Source: Streptomyces sp. CB09001 (GTDB lineage Bacteria; Actinomycetota; Actinomycetes; Streptomycetales; Streptomycetaceae). From it: a stretch of DNA of 64,000 nucleotides. How positions within the stretch are numbered: position 1 is the stretch's first letter; each line of letters starts with the position of its first letter. The DNA is taken from assembly GCF_003369795.1 (NCBI RefSeq), contig NZ_CP026730.1:1860001-1924000 (forward strand). Direction: 5' to 3'. Shown piece by piece: positions 40,603-51,406 of this stretch. The notes below the pieces were generated by a model. The model had not been told where the DNA came from. It saw only the letters and a program-made list of their open reading frames with translations, and searched no databases. Both the position numbers and the translations under genes were made by a program.

Positions 40603-40626
40603 CGAACCTCGTCCGACATATCGAAC
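40603..40626 (+). promoter_or_regulatory. bipartite CGAAC box, copy 2
   Basis: CGAAC at 40603 and 40622, again 19 bases apart, the second within CGACATATCGAACAC. It ends 15 bases before the GTG of the next gene. A small hairpin CGAGCCG-atg-CGGCTCG lies just upstream at 40558-40574. Confidence 0.6.
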
Positions 40627-40640
40627 ACTAAGGAACGCTT

Positions 40641-41612
40641 GTGACCGACGCTTCCGCCACGGCCGCCGCACGCAGGCCCGGTGAGCAGGCCCTCACCGCC
40701 CTCGGCCTGGCCGCGCCCGCCCCCGACCCCGCCGACGCCTCGCCGCTCTCCTTCCCGGGCGGCGGCCGCTGGCGCACCGAGATCCCGTCCTGCGAGGGTC
40801 CGGAGGCGCTGGGGGTGGTGCTCAAGGAGTCCTCGCGGCTGGACGTGCCGATCCACCGGATCAGCCAGGGCAGCGGCGTGTGGATGCTGACCGACGCCGA
40901 GATCACCGAGATGGTCGAGGCCACCGCCGAACGCGACATCGAGCTCTGCCTGTTCACCGGCCCGCGCGGCACCTGGGACATCGGCGGCTCCACCCGGACC
41001 GACTCGGGCGGCGCGGGCCTTCGGGCCCGCGGCCACGCCGCTGTCGCCGGGTGCGTCGAGGACGCCGTGCGGGCGAGCGAGTTGGGCGTCAAGTGCCTGC
41101 TCGTCGCCGACGAGGGGGTGCTGTGGACGCTGCACCGCGCCCGCGTGGCCGGCATCCTCCCCGCCGACACCACGCTCAAGCTCTCGGCCCTCGTCGGACC
41201 GGTCAACCCGGCCTCGTACGCGGTGTACGAGCGGCTCGGCGCCGACTCCATCAACGTCCCCAGCGACCTGACGCTGGATCATCTGACCGAAATACGGCGG
41301 GTTTCGGCCGCGCCGATGGACATGTACATCGAGGCTCCCGACGACCTCGGCGGCTATGTGCGCATGTACGAGGTGGCCGAGCTGATCCGGCGTGGCGCCC
41401 CGCTGTACCTGAAGTTCGGCCTGTCCAAGGCGCCCGGGATCTATCCGTACGGCCACCACCTGCGGGAACTGACGCTGACCACCGCGAAGGAGCGGGTGCG
41501 GCGCGGTCGGCTCGCCCTCGACCTGCTCGCCCGGCACGGGGCCGACGGCGACATGGCGCCGCTCGGCACCCGGCTGCCGGGACCGCTCAACCGGTTCGAG
41601 ATCTCGTCATAA
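40641..41612 (+). CDS. TIM-barrel protein, peptidase U32-like
   Basis: 323 residues starting at GTG 40641 with TAAGGAA nine bases upstream. After a disordered Ala-rich start the protein shows repeated strand/helix units ([115 protein letters not shown]) consistent with a (beta/alpha)8 barrel. Similar proteins in sugar clusters are often labelled U32 peptidase-like. I see no proven catalytic set, so the role, perhaps an aldolase or isomerase-like step, is unknown. Confidence 0.7.
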   Translation: MTDASATAAARRPGEQALTALGLAAPAPDPADASPLSFPGGGRWRTEIPSCEGPEALGVVLKESSRLDVPIHRISQGSGVWMLTDAEITEMVEATAERDIELCLFTGPRGTWDIGGSTRTDSGGAGLRARGHAAVAGCVEDAVRASELGVKCLLVADEGVLWTLHRARVAGILPADTTLKLSALVGPVNPASYAVYERLGADSINVPSDLTLDHLTEIRRVSAAPMDMYIEAPDDLGGYVRMYEVAELIRRGAPLYLKFGLSKAPGIYPYGHHLRELTLTTAKERVRRGRLALDLLARHGADGDMAPLGTRLPGPLNRFEISS

Positions 41613-41707
41613 CGTTCCGGAAACTCCCTTCTCAAAAGACGACACGACCGCGCACAATCCCACACACCTGCCTCGCCGACCCAGCCCTCACCTCAAGGAT
41701 GATGACC

Positions 41708-42817
41708 ATGCGCAACCGCAGAGCCGCACTCGCCGCGATAGCCTCCGCCGCCTCGCTCGCCCTCACCCTGACCGCCTGCGGCCAGAACAGCGAGGGCGGC
41801 AGCGAGGACGACAAGGGAGGAAGCGACGGCGCCACCGTCGGCATCGCGATGCCGACCAAGTCCTCCGAGCGCTGGATCACCGACGGCGCCAACGTCGAGA
41901 AGGAACTGAAGGCCAAGGGGTTCAAGACCAAGCTGGTCTTCGGCGAGGACGACCCGGACCAGCAGGTCTCGCAGATCGAGAACATGATCACGCAGGGCGT
42001 GGACGCCCTGATCGTGGCCGCGATCGACAACAAGTCCCTCGGCAACGTCATGCAGCAGGCCAAGGACGCCGACATCCCGGTCATCTCCTACGACCGGCTG
42101 ATCCTCGGCACGGAGAACGTCGACTACTACGCCTCGTTCGACAACCAGAAGGTCGGCGAGCTGCAGGGCGGCTACATCGTCGACAAGCTGGGTCTGAAGG
42201 CCGGCAAGAAGGGCCCCTTCAACATCGAGCTGTTCGCCGGCTCCAACGACGACAACAACACCCGGTACTTCTTCAACGGCGCGATGAGCGTGCTGAAGCC
42301 GTACATGGACAAGGGCCAGCTGGTCGTCCGTTCCAAGCAGACCGACCTCAACCAGGTCACCACGCTGCGCTGGGACGGCGGCACCGCGCAGAAGCGCATG
42401 GACGACCTGCTGACCTCCAGCTACCGCAGCGCCCGGGTCGACGCGGTGCTCTCGCCCTACGACGGCATCTCCATCGGCATCCTGTCCGCCCTGAAGTCGG
42501 ACGGCTACGGCTCCGGCAGCAAGGCCATGCCGGTCGTCACCGGCCAGGACGCGGAGATCGCCTCGGTGAAGTCGATCAAGGCGGGCCAGCAGACCCAGAC
42601 CGTCTTCAAGGACCTGCGCGAGCTCGCCAAGGTCGCCGCGAACATGGTCGACGCGGCCCTGAACGACAAGAAGCCCGAGGTCAACGACACCAAGTCGTAC
42701 GACAACGGTGCCAAGGTCGTCCCCGCCTACCTGCTGCAGCCGGTCAGCGTCGACAAGAGCAACTGGGAGAAGGTCCTCGTCGACGGCGGCTACTACTCCG
42801 CGGACCAGCTCAACTAA
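41708..42817 (+). CDS. chvE: ChvE-type multiple monosaccharide ABC transporter, substrate-binding lipoprotein
   Basis: 369 residues. The signal peptide ends in the lipobox LTAC (Cys about 24), so the protein is lipid-anchored outside the membrane. The mature part is a type I periplasmic binding fold: [26 protein letters not shown], then [49 protein letters not shown] and [31 protein letters not shown]. It captures aldoses for the importer encoded next. Of three closely spaced ATG codons, the one at 41708 has the right distance to AAGG. It is 95 bases after the U32-like gene, likely the same operon. Confidence 0.93.
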   Translation: MRNRRAALAAIASAASLALTLTACGQNSEGGSEDDKGGSDGATVGIAMPTKSSERWITDGANVEKELKAKGFKTKLVFGEDDPDQQVSQIENMITQGVDALIVAAIDNKSLGNVMQQAKDADIPVISYDRLILGTENVDYYASFDNQKVGELQGGYIVDKLGLKAGKKGPFNIELFAGSNDDNNTRYFFNGAMSVLKPYMDKGQLVVRSKQTDLNQVTTLRWDGGTAQKRMDDLLTSSYRSARVDAVLSPYDGISIGILSALKSDGYGSGSKAMPVVTGQDAEIASVKSIKAGQQTQTVFKDLRELAKVAANMVDAALNDKKPEVNDTKSYDNGAKVVPAYLLQPVSVDKSNWEKVLVDGGYYSADQLN

Positions 42818-42849
42818 CCGGGCCCCCTCAAGGATTGGAAGGCACGACC

Positions 42850-44423
<1,574 letters not shown>

Positions 44424-44427
<4 letters not shown>

Positions 44428-45668
44428 GCACGGACGTGACCGCCAAGACTCCCGCACCGGCACCGCCCGGCAGGGAGGGACCGGCCTCCGGCGGCGGCCT
44501 GCTGCAGCTGATGCTCGACGGCTTGCGCCGCAACATGCGCCAGTACGGCATGCTGATGGCCCTCGGCCTGATCGTGGTGCTGTTCGCGGTGTGGTCGGAC
44601 GGCGACCTGCTGCTGCCGCGCAACGTCTCCAACCTGGTGCTGCAGAACAGCTACATCCTGATCCTCGCGATCGGCATGATGCTCGTCATCATCGCGGGTC
44701 ACATCGACCTGTCGGTGGGTTCACTGACCGCCTTCGTCGGCGCGACGGCCGCCGTCCTGATGGTCAACCACGACCTGCCCTGGCCGGTGGCGGTGATCCT
44801 CTGCCTGGCCATCGGCGCCGCGGCCGGGTCCGTACAGGGCTTCTTCATCGCCTATCTCGGCATACCCTCGTTCATCGTGACCCTCGCGGGCATGCTGCTC
44901 TTCCGCGGTCTGACGGAGATCTTCCTCAAGGGCCAGACCCTCGGCCCGTTCCCGAAGGACCTGCAGAAGATCGCCAACGGCTTCCTGCCCGAGGTCGGCC
45001 CGAACACCAACTACCACAACCTCACCCTGCTGCTGGGCTTCGCCCTGATCGCCTTCGTGGTCTACCAGGAGGTCCGCGACCGCAAGCGGCAGCTGGAGTT
45101 CTCCCTCGACGTGCCGCCGCTCAAGCTGTTCCTGCTCAAGCTGGTCGCGCTGGTCGCCGCGGTCCTCGTGGTCACGATGCTGCTGGCCAGCTACAAGGGC
45201 GCCCCGATCGTGCTGCTCATCCTGGGCGTGCTGGTGGTCGGCTTCGGCTACCTGATGCGCAACGCGATCATCGGCCGCCACATCTACGCCATCGGCGGCA
45301 ACCTGCCCGCGGCCAAGCTGTCGGGCGTGAAGGACAAGAAGGTCACCTTCCTGGTCTTCCTGAACATGGGCATGCTCGCGGCCCTGGCGGGTCTGGTCTT
45401 CGCCGCCCGCTTCAACGCGGCCTCGCCCAAGGCGGGCCTCAACTTCGAGCTGGAGGCCATCGCCGCCTCGTTCATCGGCGGCGCGTCGATGAGCGGCGGC
45501 GTCGGCACGGTCCTCGGCGCGATCATCGGCGGTCTGGTCCTGGGTGTGCTGAACAACGGCATGAACCTCGTCGGCATCGGCACCGACTGGCAGCAGGTCA
45601 TCAAGGGCGCGGTACTGCTGGCGGCGGTCGGGTTCGACGTGTGGAACAAGCGCAGGGTCGGTTCGTAA
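44424..45668 (+). CDS. mmsB: multiple monosaccharide ABC transporter permease
   Basis: 414 residues with about ten hydrophobic segments. Family hallmarks are [32 protein letters not shown] (residues about 70-101) and the [12 protein letters not shown] loop, followed by [37 protein letters not shown] (about 322-358). It is the inner-membrane channel of the ChvE/MmsA importer. The ATG at 44424 overlaps the ATPase stop. A rho-independent type hairpin with a T-rich tail follows the gene. Confidence 0.94.
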
Positions 45669-45675
45669 CGGATCT

Positions 45676-45711
45676 CGGGCCCCGCCACCCACGGCGGGGC
45701 CCGCTTCTTTT
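45676..45711 (+). terminator. terminator after the sugar permease
   Basis: An 11-bp perfect stem (CGGGCCCCGCC with GGCGGGGCCCG), a 6-base loop and a CTTCTTTT tail, unusually canonical for this genome. As an epimerase gene begins 23 bases later, it may be a partial terminator that reduces expression of that gene. Confidence 0.8.
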
Positions 45712-45733
45712 CACGGAAGTACAGGAGCCGCAC

Positions 45734-46882
45734 ATGGAACTGAGCAGACGAACGGTCATCGCGTCGGCGGCAGCGGCCGGCGTGGCCGCCACCGCGGTCG
45801 GCGGCACGGCGCATGCCTCGGGAGGCAGGAAACCGGTGAAGGAGCTCTTCGGCAAACTGGCCGACGGGACGAAGGTGTACCGCTGGTCGCTGGAGAACGG
45901 CGGCACGCGGATGAAGGTGCTGTCGTACGGCGGCGTCGTGCAGTCCCTGGAGATCCCGGACCACCGGGGCCGCTACGCGAACGTCTCGCTGGGCTTCGAC
46001 AACATCGAGGACTACGTCGCCCGCAGCCCGCACTTCGGCGCCCTGATCGGCCGGTACGGCAACCGCATCGCCAAGGGCCGCTTCACCCTGGACGGCAAGG
46101 AGTACCAGCTCTCCGTCAACGACGGGGAGAACTCCCTGCACGGCGGTGCCCTGGGCTTCGACTACCGGGTGTGGGACGTCGAGCCGTTCACCGAGGGCTC
46201 CGACACCGGCCTGGTGCTGCACTACACCAGCGTCGACGGAGAGATGGGCTACCCGGGCACGCTGAGGGCGAAGGTGACGTACACCCTCACCCGGCGCGGC
46301 GACTGGCGCATCGACTACGAGGCCACCACCGACAAGGCCACCGTCGTCAACCTCACCAGCCACGTCTACTGGAACCTGGCCGGCGAGGGCAGCGGCACGA
46401 TCGAGGACCACGAGCTGTCGATCGCCGCCTCCCGCTTCACGCCCACCGACGCGGGTCTGATCCCCACCGGCGAGCTGGCCCGGGTGTCCGGCACGCCCTT
46501 CGACTTCCGCCGGGCCAAGCCGGTCGGCCGGGACATCCGGGACGCCCACCCGCAACTGGTCACCGCCAAGGGCTTCGACCACAACTGGGTGCTCGACAAG
46601 GGCATCACCGACCGCCCCGAGCACATCGCCACCCTGCGGGACCACGCCTCCGGCCGCACCCTGCGCATCGCCACCGACCAGCCCGGGCTCCAGTTCTACT
46701 CGGGCAACTTCCTCGACGGCACCCTGACCGGCACCGGCGGCTCCCTCTACCGCCAGGGCGACGCCCTGTGCCTGGAGACGCAGCACTTCCCGGACTCGCC
46801 GAACCAGCCGTCGTTCCCGTCGACCGTGCTGCGGCCCGGCCAGACGTACCGGACGTCCACGGTGCACTCCTTCGACGCGTAG
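45734..46882 (+). CDS. secreted aldose 1-epimerase (Tat signal)
   Basis: 382 residues. The N-terminus MELSRRTVIASAAAAGVAATAVGG is a twin-arginine signal ending near AHA (about 34). The rest is a galactose mutarotase with LIGRYGNRIAKGRF, NSLHGGALGFDYRVW, a His in NLTSHVYWNLAGEG and a C-terminal LETQHFPDSPNQPSFPST. It would equilibrate sugar anomers outside the cell before uptake by the ABC importer encoded just upstream. The ATG at 45734 has AGGAG at seven bases. It is related to the cytoplasmic epimerase at 31191 but has an export signal. Confidence 0.93.
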   Translation: MELSRRTVIASAAAAGVAATAVGGTAHASGGRKPVKELFGKLADGTKVYRWSLENGGTRMKVLSYGGVVQSLEIPDHRGRYANVSLGFDNIEDYVARSPHFGALIGRYGNRIAKGRFTLDGKEYQLSVNDGENSLHGGALGFDYRVWDVEPFTEGSDTGLVLHYTSVDGEMGYPGTLRAKVTYTLTRRGDWRIDYEATTDKATVVNLTSHVYWNLAGEGSGTIEDHELSIAASRFTPTDAGLIPTGELARVSGTPFDFRRAKPVGRDIRDAHPQLVTAKGFDHNWVLDKGITDRPEHIATLRDHASGRTLRIATDQPGLQFYSGNFLDGTLTGTGGSLYRQGDALCLETQHFPDSPNQPSFPSTVLRPGQTYRTSTVHSFDA

Positions 46883-46944
46883 CCGGCGACGGGGCGCGGG
46901 CACACTTTCTTCACACCCGTTGAACGGTGCCCCGTCCGCCTCCG

Positions 46945-46981
46945 TATACAAGGGCGGCCCGTGTCCCCGCACGGGCCGCCC
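46945..46981 (+). promoter_or_regulatory. promoter -10 and 5' leader hairpin of the aminotransferase gene
   Basis: TATACA (46945-46950) with TTGAAC 19 bases upstream. Directly after it, a perfect 12-bp stem (46952-46963 with 46970-46981) with a 6-base loop would form the 5' end of the mRNA, six bases before the GGAGG ribosome site. It may instead be the terminator of the upstream epimerase gene. Confidence 0.5.
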
Positions 46982-46997
46982 ACTCACGGAGGTCCAC

Positions 46998-48662
46998 TTG
47001 TCCGGCAACGTCACCTCGTTGTTCCGCAGCACCGCGGCGCACAGCCCCTCGATGGCTGCGCTGGCGCGGGAGAGCGGCGAGGCGGCGGGCGCCGGCCCGG
47101 TGGACTTCTGCATCCCCTGCAACCCGTACTTCCCCACCCCGGCGATGTTCGAGGAGATGGCCGGCCGGCTGCGCGACATCGTCACGTACTACCCGAGCAG
47201 CGCCGACACCATCACCGCCGAACTGTGCAGTCTGCTCCAGCTTCCGCCGCAGTGCGTGGCGATGGGCAACGGCTCCACGGAGCTGATCACCTGGATCGAC
47301 CACCTGCTGGTCCGGGAGTCCCTCGCCGTCCCCGTCCCCACCTTCGGCCGCTGGACCGACCAGCCCATGGAGACCGGCAAGCGGGTCGACATGTTCCCGC
47401 TCCAGGAGGCCGGCGGATTCGCCCTCGACCTCGCCCGGTACGGCGAGTTCGTCCGGGCCAGGGGCACCCGGGCCGTGGTCCTCTGCAACCCCAACAACCC
47501 GGACGGCGGCTATCTGCACAAGCAGGCGCTGGTGCAGTTCATGGACGCGATGGCCGACCGGGACCTGGTCGTGATCGACGAGTCCTTCCTGGAGTTCGCC
47601 GACGCGGAGGCCGAACCCAGCGTGGTCCAGGAGGCGATGCTGCGCCCCAACGTCGTCGTGCTGCGCAGCCTCGGCAAGAACTTCGGGCTGCACGGCATCC
47701 GCTTCGGCTACCTCGTCGCCAACCCGGCGCTCGCGGGCCGGGTGCGCGCCATGCTGCCCAAGTGGAACCTCAACTCCTTCGCGGAGTACGTGGTGTTCAT
47801 GCTGCGCGACCACGGTCCCGAGTACGCGCGGAGCCTGCACCAGGTGCGGCGCGACCGCCTGGAGATGGCCGCCCAGCTGTCCGCGCTGCCCGGCCTGACC
47901 GTCTACCCCTCCCAGGGCAACTTCCTCTTCGTCCGGCTTCCCGTGGGCGCGGAGGGCACCGCCGTACGGGACCGCATGCTCACCGAGCAGGGGGTGCTGG
48001 TCCGGGAGTGCGGCAACAAGATCGGCTCGTCCAGCCGCTTCCTGCGTCTCGTGGTGCGCCCCCAGGCCGACGTGCGTCGCCTGGTGTCCGGCCTGGAACA
48101 GGTGCTCTACGGGGCCGGGAGGGGAGCCGCCGTGCCCGGGCCGGCCACCGGGAGCGGCTACAGCTCGGGCACGGCGGCCGTGGACCGCCTGATGTACGAG
48201 ACCAACGGCTCCGGCATGCGCGCGATCACCGCACAGACCGCCGGTGCCGGTGCCCCGGGGCTCGCCGCCGCTCCGGCCCCTGCCGCCGGCACCGGCACCG
48301 GCACCGGCCTGCCGCTCCCCGCGGCGGTGCCGGTGGCTCCTGCGGCGGCCGCCGTGCCCGGCCCCGCCCCGGCGCCCCAGCCGGCCCCGGTCCCCCAGCC
48401 GGTGCCGTATCCCGGGCCGGTGCCGGTCCCCCACCCGGCACCGGCCCCGCAGCCCATGCCGGCCCCGGCCCCGGCCGCGGTGCCCGCCCCGGTCGCCCCG
48501 GTCTCCCCGGCCGCCGCGTACTCACCGCCGTTCGGGCCCACCCCGCCCGGCGTCCCGGCCCGCGGCGGTCTCACGGCCGCGCAGGTCAGGGGTACCAACG
48601 GCCTGGAGTCGGTCCCGGCGACGGGCTGGCCGAACGCGGCCGGGATGGGCCAGGCGGGCTGA
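46998..48662 (+). CDS. PLP-dependent class I/II aminotransferase with Pro/Ala-rich tail
   Basis: 554 residues. The first ~375 are a HisC/CobD-like fold-type I aminotransferase: NGSTELITWIDHLL (cofactor phosphate region, about 93-106), LCNPNNPDGGYL (about 162-173), the Asp-containing VVIDESFLEF and the cofactor lysine in SLGKNFGLHGIRFGY (about 234). The last ~175 residues are Pro/Ala/Gly-rich and probably disordered, unusual for this family. The start is TTG at 46998 with GGAGG five bases upstream. The amino acid substrate is unknown; the nearest families act on histidinol phosphate or threonine phosphate. Confidence 0.85.
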   Translation: MSGNVTSLFRSTAAHSPSMAALARESGEAAGAGPVDFCIPCNPYFPTPAMFEEMAGRLRDIVTYYPSSADTITAELCSLLQLPPQCVAMGNGSTELITWIDHLLVRESLAVPVPTFGRWTDQPMETGKRVDMFPLQEAGGFALDLARYGEFVRARGTRAVVLCNPNNPDGGYLHKQALVQFMDAMADRDLVVIDESFLEFADAEAEPSVVQEAMLRPNVVVLRSLGKNFGLHGIRFGYLVANPALAGRVRAMLPKWNLNSFAEYVVFMLRDHGPEYARSLHQVRRDRLEMAAQLSALPGLTVYPSQGNFLFVRLPVGAEGTAVRDRMLTEQGVLVRECGNKIGSSSRFLRLVVRPQADVRRLVSGLEQVLYGAGRGAAVPGPATGSGYSSGTAAVDRLMYETNGSGMRAITAQTAGAGAPGLAAAPAPAAGTGTGTGLPLPAAVPVAPAAAAVPGPAPAPQPAPVPQPVPYPGPVPVPHPAPAPQPMPAPAPAAVPAPVAPVSPAAAYSPPFGPTPPGVPARGGLTAAQVRGTNGLESVPATGWPNAAGMGQAG

Positions 48663-48677
48663 CCCCGGCGGCCGCCC

Positions 48678-49946
48678 CTACCCGGCCGGGGTGTCCGGCG
48701 CCGCCGAGGTGTCCGACGGGCTCGGGCAGGGTGCGTCCGTGGGGGAGGCCGTGGGGTCGGGGGACGCGGTTCCCGGTTCCGCGGAGCAGTCGTCCGTGGG
48801 AGTGGGCGAGGGGCTCGGACCGGTCGGGTCGGGCGAGGGTGCCGGTGTGTCGGTGGGGGTCCCGCTGGGGGACCCGGTGGGCGTTCCGGTGGGGTTGTCG
48901 GTGGGCGGCGGGGAGGGGTCCTGACTCGGCGACGGAACCGTCGGGGTGGACGGCCCGGGGGTGGACGGCGTGGTGCCCGGGTCCGGGCCGATGACGATGC
49001 CGCCGTCCCCGCCGCCACCGCCGTTCCCGTGGCCCCCGCCGCCCGCGCGGTCGACGGGCTCGGTCGCCGGGGTGTCGCCGCCCGCGCCGGGACTCTTCGG
49101 GACGACGCCCTTGCCGTCGGGGACGGTGTGGACGCCACGGCTGTAGAACTCCAGCCAGTACTCGACCAGACGCAGATAGGTGCGGGAGTTGTTGTAGCTG
49201 AGGATTGCCCGGTCCAGGTCCGCCGCCCGGCCCAGGTCCCGGTCGCCGGCGCACAGGTAGTGCCCGGCCGCCAGCGCCGCGTCGAAGATGTTGTTCGGGT
49301 CGGCGCGGCCGTCGCCGTTGCCGTCCGCACCCCAGCGGGCCCAGGTGGACGGCAGGAACTGCATCGGGCCCACCGCCCGGTCGTAGACCGTGTCGCCGTC
49401 GTGGGCGCCGCCGTCGGTGTCCCGGATCAGGGCGAAGCCCCGGCCGTCGAGGGGCGGCCCGGTGATGCGGCGCAGGGTCGTGCCGTCGCCGTCGACCGCG
49501 CCCCCGCGTGCCTGTCCGGACTCGACCTTGCCGATCGCCGCGAGCAGTTCCCAGGGCAGCCGGCAGCCGGGGTCCGTCCTGCCGACGGCGGTCTCGGCGG
49601 CGCGGTAGGCGCGCAGCACGGTGGCGGGGATGCCCGACTGGGCGCGGATCTCCGGCCCGAGTGCGGGGGTGGGCGGGACCGGCCCGCCGTTCCGCGTCCT
49701 CAGGGGCGGGAGTTCGGTGTGGTAGGAGCCGTCGCCCGGTGGCGCGAGCGCGGCGAACGGGCCGTCCGCCGCCGGCAGGCCCAGGTCGTCGGCGGCCGGT
49801 CCGGCCTGGCTGTCCCCGGTGTCCCGGGTGAGGCCGGGGGCCTGGGAGGCGGTGAGGGCCGCCATGGCCGCCACCGCGAGCGCGGTCGTGCGCAGTCCCT
49901 TGCGGGCCCGGCCGGAGTACAGGCGTCGGGCACGGCGTACGGACAT
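48678..49946 (-). CDS. secreted lytic transglycosylase-like protein
   Basis: 422 residues. A basic N-terminus and hydrophobic segment (GLRTTALAVAAMAALTASQAPG, about residues 17-38) form the signal. The lysozyme-like domain follows: LPWELLAAIGKVESGQARGG with the catalytic Glu (about 144), then AVGPMQFLPSTWARWGADGNGDGRADPNNIFDAALAAGHYLCAG and AILSYNNSRTYLRLVEYW. The last ~140 residues are Gly- and Pro/Thr-rich. It cleaves peptidoglycan. The ATG at 49946 is chosen for its GGAG nine bases upstream. It lies at the end of the mce operon, 68 bases after the last mce-associated gene. Confidence 0.88.
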   Translation of the reverse strand: MSVRRARRLYSGRARKGLRTTALAVAAMAALTASQAPGLTRDTGDSQAGPAADDLGLPAADGPFAALAPPGDGSYHTELPPLRTRNGGPVPPTPALGPEIRAQSGIPATVLRAYRAAETAVGRTDPGCRLPWELLAAIGKVESGQARGGAVDGDGTTLRRITGPPLDGRGFALIRDTDGGAHDGDTVYDRAVGPMQFLPSTWARWGADGNGDGRADPNNIFDAALAAGHYLCAGDRDLGRAADLDRAILSYNNSRTYLRLVEYWLEFYSRGVHTVPDGKGVVPKSPGAGGDTPATEPVDRAGGGGHGNGGGGGDGGIVIGPDPGTTPSTPGPSTPTVPSPSQDPSPPPTDNPTGTPTGSPSGTPTDTPAPSPDPTGPSPSPTPTDDCSAEPGTASPDPTASPTDAPCPSPSDTSAAPDTPAG

Positions 49947-50014
49947 GGTCGTCACTCCTGTCGGATCCGTCGGAGATGCGGGGGGCGGGGAGCGGGGAGC
50001 GGGCCCGGGGTGCT

Positions 50015-50776
50015 TCAGCGGCCAAAGGTGTCGAGGGCGGAGACCAGCCAGCGTCCGTCGTGGTGCACGACGTCGACGGCGAGCATGGCCGCCGCGTACA
50101 CGCCCTCGTCCTGCGCGGCCGCCCCGTCCGTCCTGCTCTCCTTGTCCGTCGCGGCCTTCTTGCCGGTGGTGGCGACGCTGCTCTGGTCGGCGTAGACGAG
50201 GACTCGGGCCCGGTCGCCGTCGATGCGTTCGACCGCGCTGTCGGTGACGGTCGTGGTGATCACCGCCTTCTGCTCGTCGGCACGCGCGCGGACGTCGGCG
50301 AGCAGGTCGCGGTGCTGGTCGACGGCCTTGCCGGTCAGGAGGTCCCGCGCCGCCTTGTCCAGGGCGCCGGGGTCGGCGTGGTCGTAGGAGAAGAGGCGGT
50401 CGACGGCCTTGGCCACCTGGCCCTTGATCTCGCTGGTGCGGGCGAGGTCGGTCAGTGCGGTGTTGCTGCGGGCGGGTTCGGACCTGAGCCCCTCGGCCTC
50501 CGCGTGCGCCCAGCCCGCGAAGCCGCCGAGGAGGACCGTCAGCGCGCAGAGCAGCGCGAGGACCGCGGGGCGCCGCGACCGGGCCGGGGCGGCCTTCTCG
50601 TCCCCGGCCGTGGGCGGGTCGGCGGTGACGGCGTCCGCGGGCGTCAGGACCGCCGTGCCGCCGCGCCCGCCGGTCCGGACCGGCGGGCGTTCCGGGCGCC
50701 CGGCGGGCGCGGCGGGGGCCGTCTCGCGGGCCTGGCGGCGCCGCTGGCGGTTGATGTGGTGACGGGTCGTCGACAT
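50015..50776 (-). CDS. Mce-associated membrane protein 4
   Basis: 253 residues. A cytoplasmic basic and Pro-rich N-terminus, one membrane segment (AVLALLCALTVLLGGFAGW, about 71-89), then an extracellular alpha/beta domain with SNTALTDLARTSEIKGQVAKAVDRLFSYDH and DRARVLVYADQSSV, ending VVHHDGRWLVSALDTFGR. This is the Mce-associated (Mas/NTF2-like) layout. Such proteins are thought to stabilise the Mce lipid importer. The ATG is at 50776, 49 bases downstream of the previous gene of the operon. Confidence 0.85.
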   Translation of the reverse strand: MSTTRHHINRQRRRQARETAPAAPAGRPERPPVRTGGRGGTAVLTPADAVTADPPTAGDEKAAPARSRRPAVLALLCALTVLLGGFAGWAHAEAEGLRSEPARSNTALTDLARTSEIKGQVAKAVDRLFSYDHADPGALDKAARDLLTGKAVDQHRDLLADVRARADEQKAVITTTVTDSAVERIDGDRARVLVYADQSSVATTGKKAATDKESRTDGAAAQDEGVYAAAMLAVDVVHHDGRWLVSALDTFGR

Positions 50777-50825
50777 GGTGCGGTGTCCTCCTCGCTGCGG
50801 CCGGCTCTCGCGGTACGGGACCGGA

Positions 50826-51380
50826 TCAGCCGGTCGACGTCGCGCCGACGGGCGCCTGGCCCAGGGCGCTCAGCTTCCACCGGCCGTCGGTCCGGGTGAG
50901 TTCGCCGAGCATGCGGCTGTCCTTGTCGCTCTTCGCTCCGTCGGCCGCCTCGACGGTGACGCGCAGGGCGACCAGTACCCGGGCGCGTCCGGCGCGGTCG
51001 TCGAGTTCGGTGACGGCGCCGGACAGCACCCGGGCCGTGCTGACCGTCTTCGCCTCTTTCATCCGGTCGGCGAACTCGTCACGCCCGGAGGCGAGTTGGT
51101 CGTGCAGTTCGCCGGTGGTCGAGGACTCCCACAGGTCCAGGCCGCGGTTCAGCTCGCGGTGGTCGAGCGTGTTCAGGTTCTGCACGGCCTGCTCCCCGGC
51201 GGAGAGTGCCGCGTCCCGCTGCGCGGCGTACCCGGCCTGCTCGTCGTGTGCCGCCCGGTACCAGTCCTGACCGGCCCAGGCGGCGAAGCCGCCCGCGACT
51301 AGGGTGAGGACGAGGGCCAGGGCCAGGGCGGGCAGCGGCCGGGTGCGACCGACGCCGAGGAGGCGGACCGCGCGTTTCAT
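50826..51380 (-). CDS. Mce-associated membrane protein 3
   Basis: 184 residues with one membrane segment (LPALALALVLTLVAGGFAAWAG, about 15-36), a helical stretch (AAQRDAALSAGEQAVQNLNTLDHRELNRGLDLWESSTTGELHDQL) and a sheet-rich end closing TRTDGRWKLSALGQAP. It has the same plan as its neighbours. The ATG at 51380 has GGAG seven bases upstream; an ATG at 51404, two bases after the preceding stop, is an alternative. It presumably interacts with the Mce complex at the outer face of the membrane. Confidence 0.83.
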   Translation of the reverse strand: MKRAVRLLGVGRTRPLPALALALVLTLVAGGFAAWAGQDWYRAAHDEQAGYAAQRDAALSAGEQAVQNLNTLDHRELNRGLDLWESSTTGELHDQLASGRDEFADRMKEAKTVSTARVLSGAVTELDDRAGRARVLVALRVTVEAADGAKSDKDSRMLGELTRTDGRWKLSALGQAPVGATSTG

Positions 51381-51406
51381 GGGGTGCTCCAGTCTCCCGC
51401 GCATGG

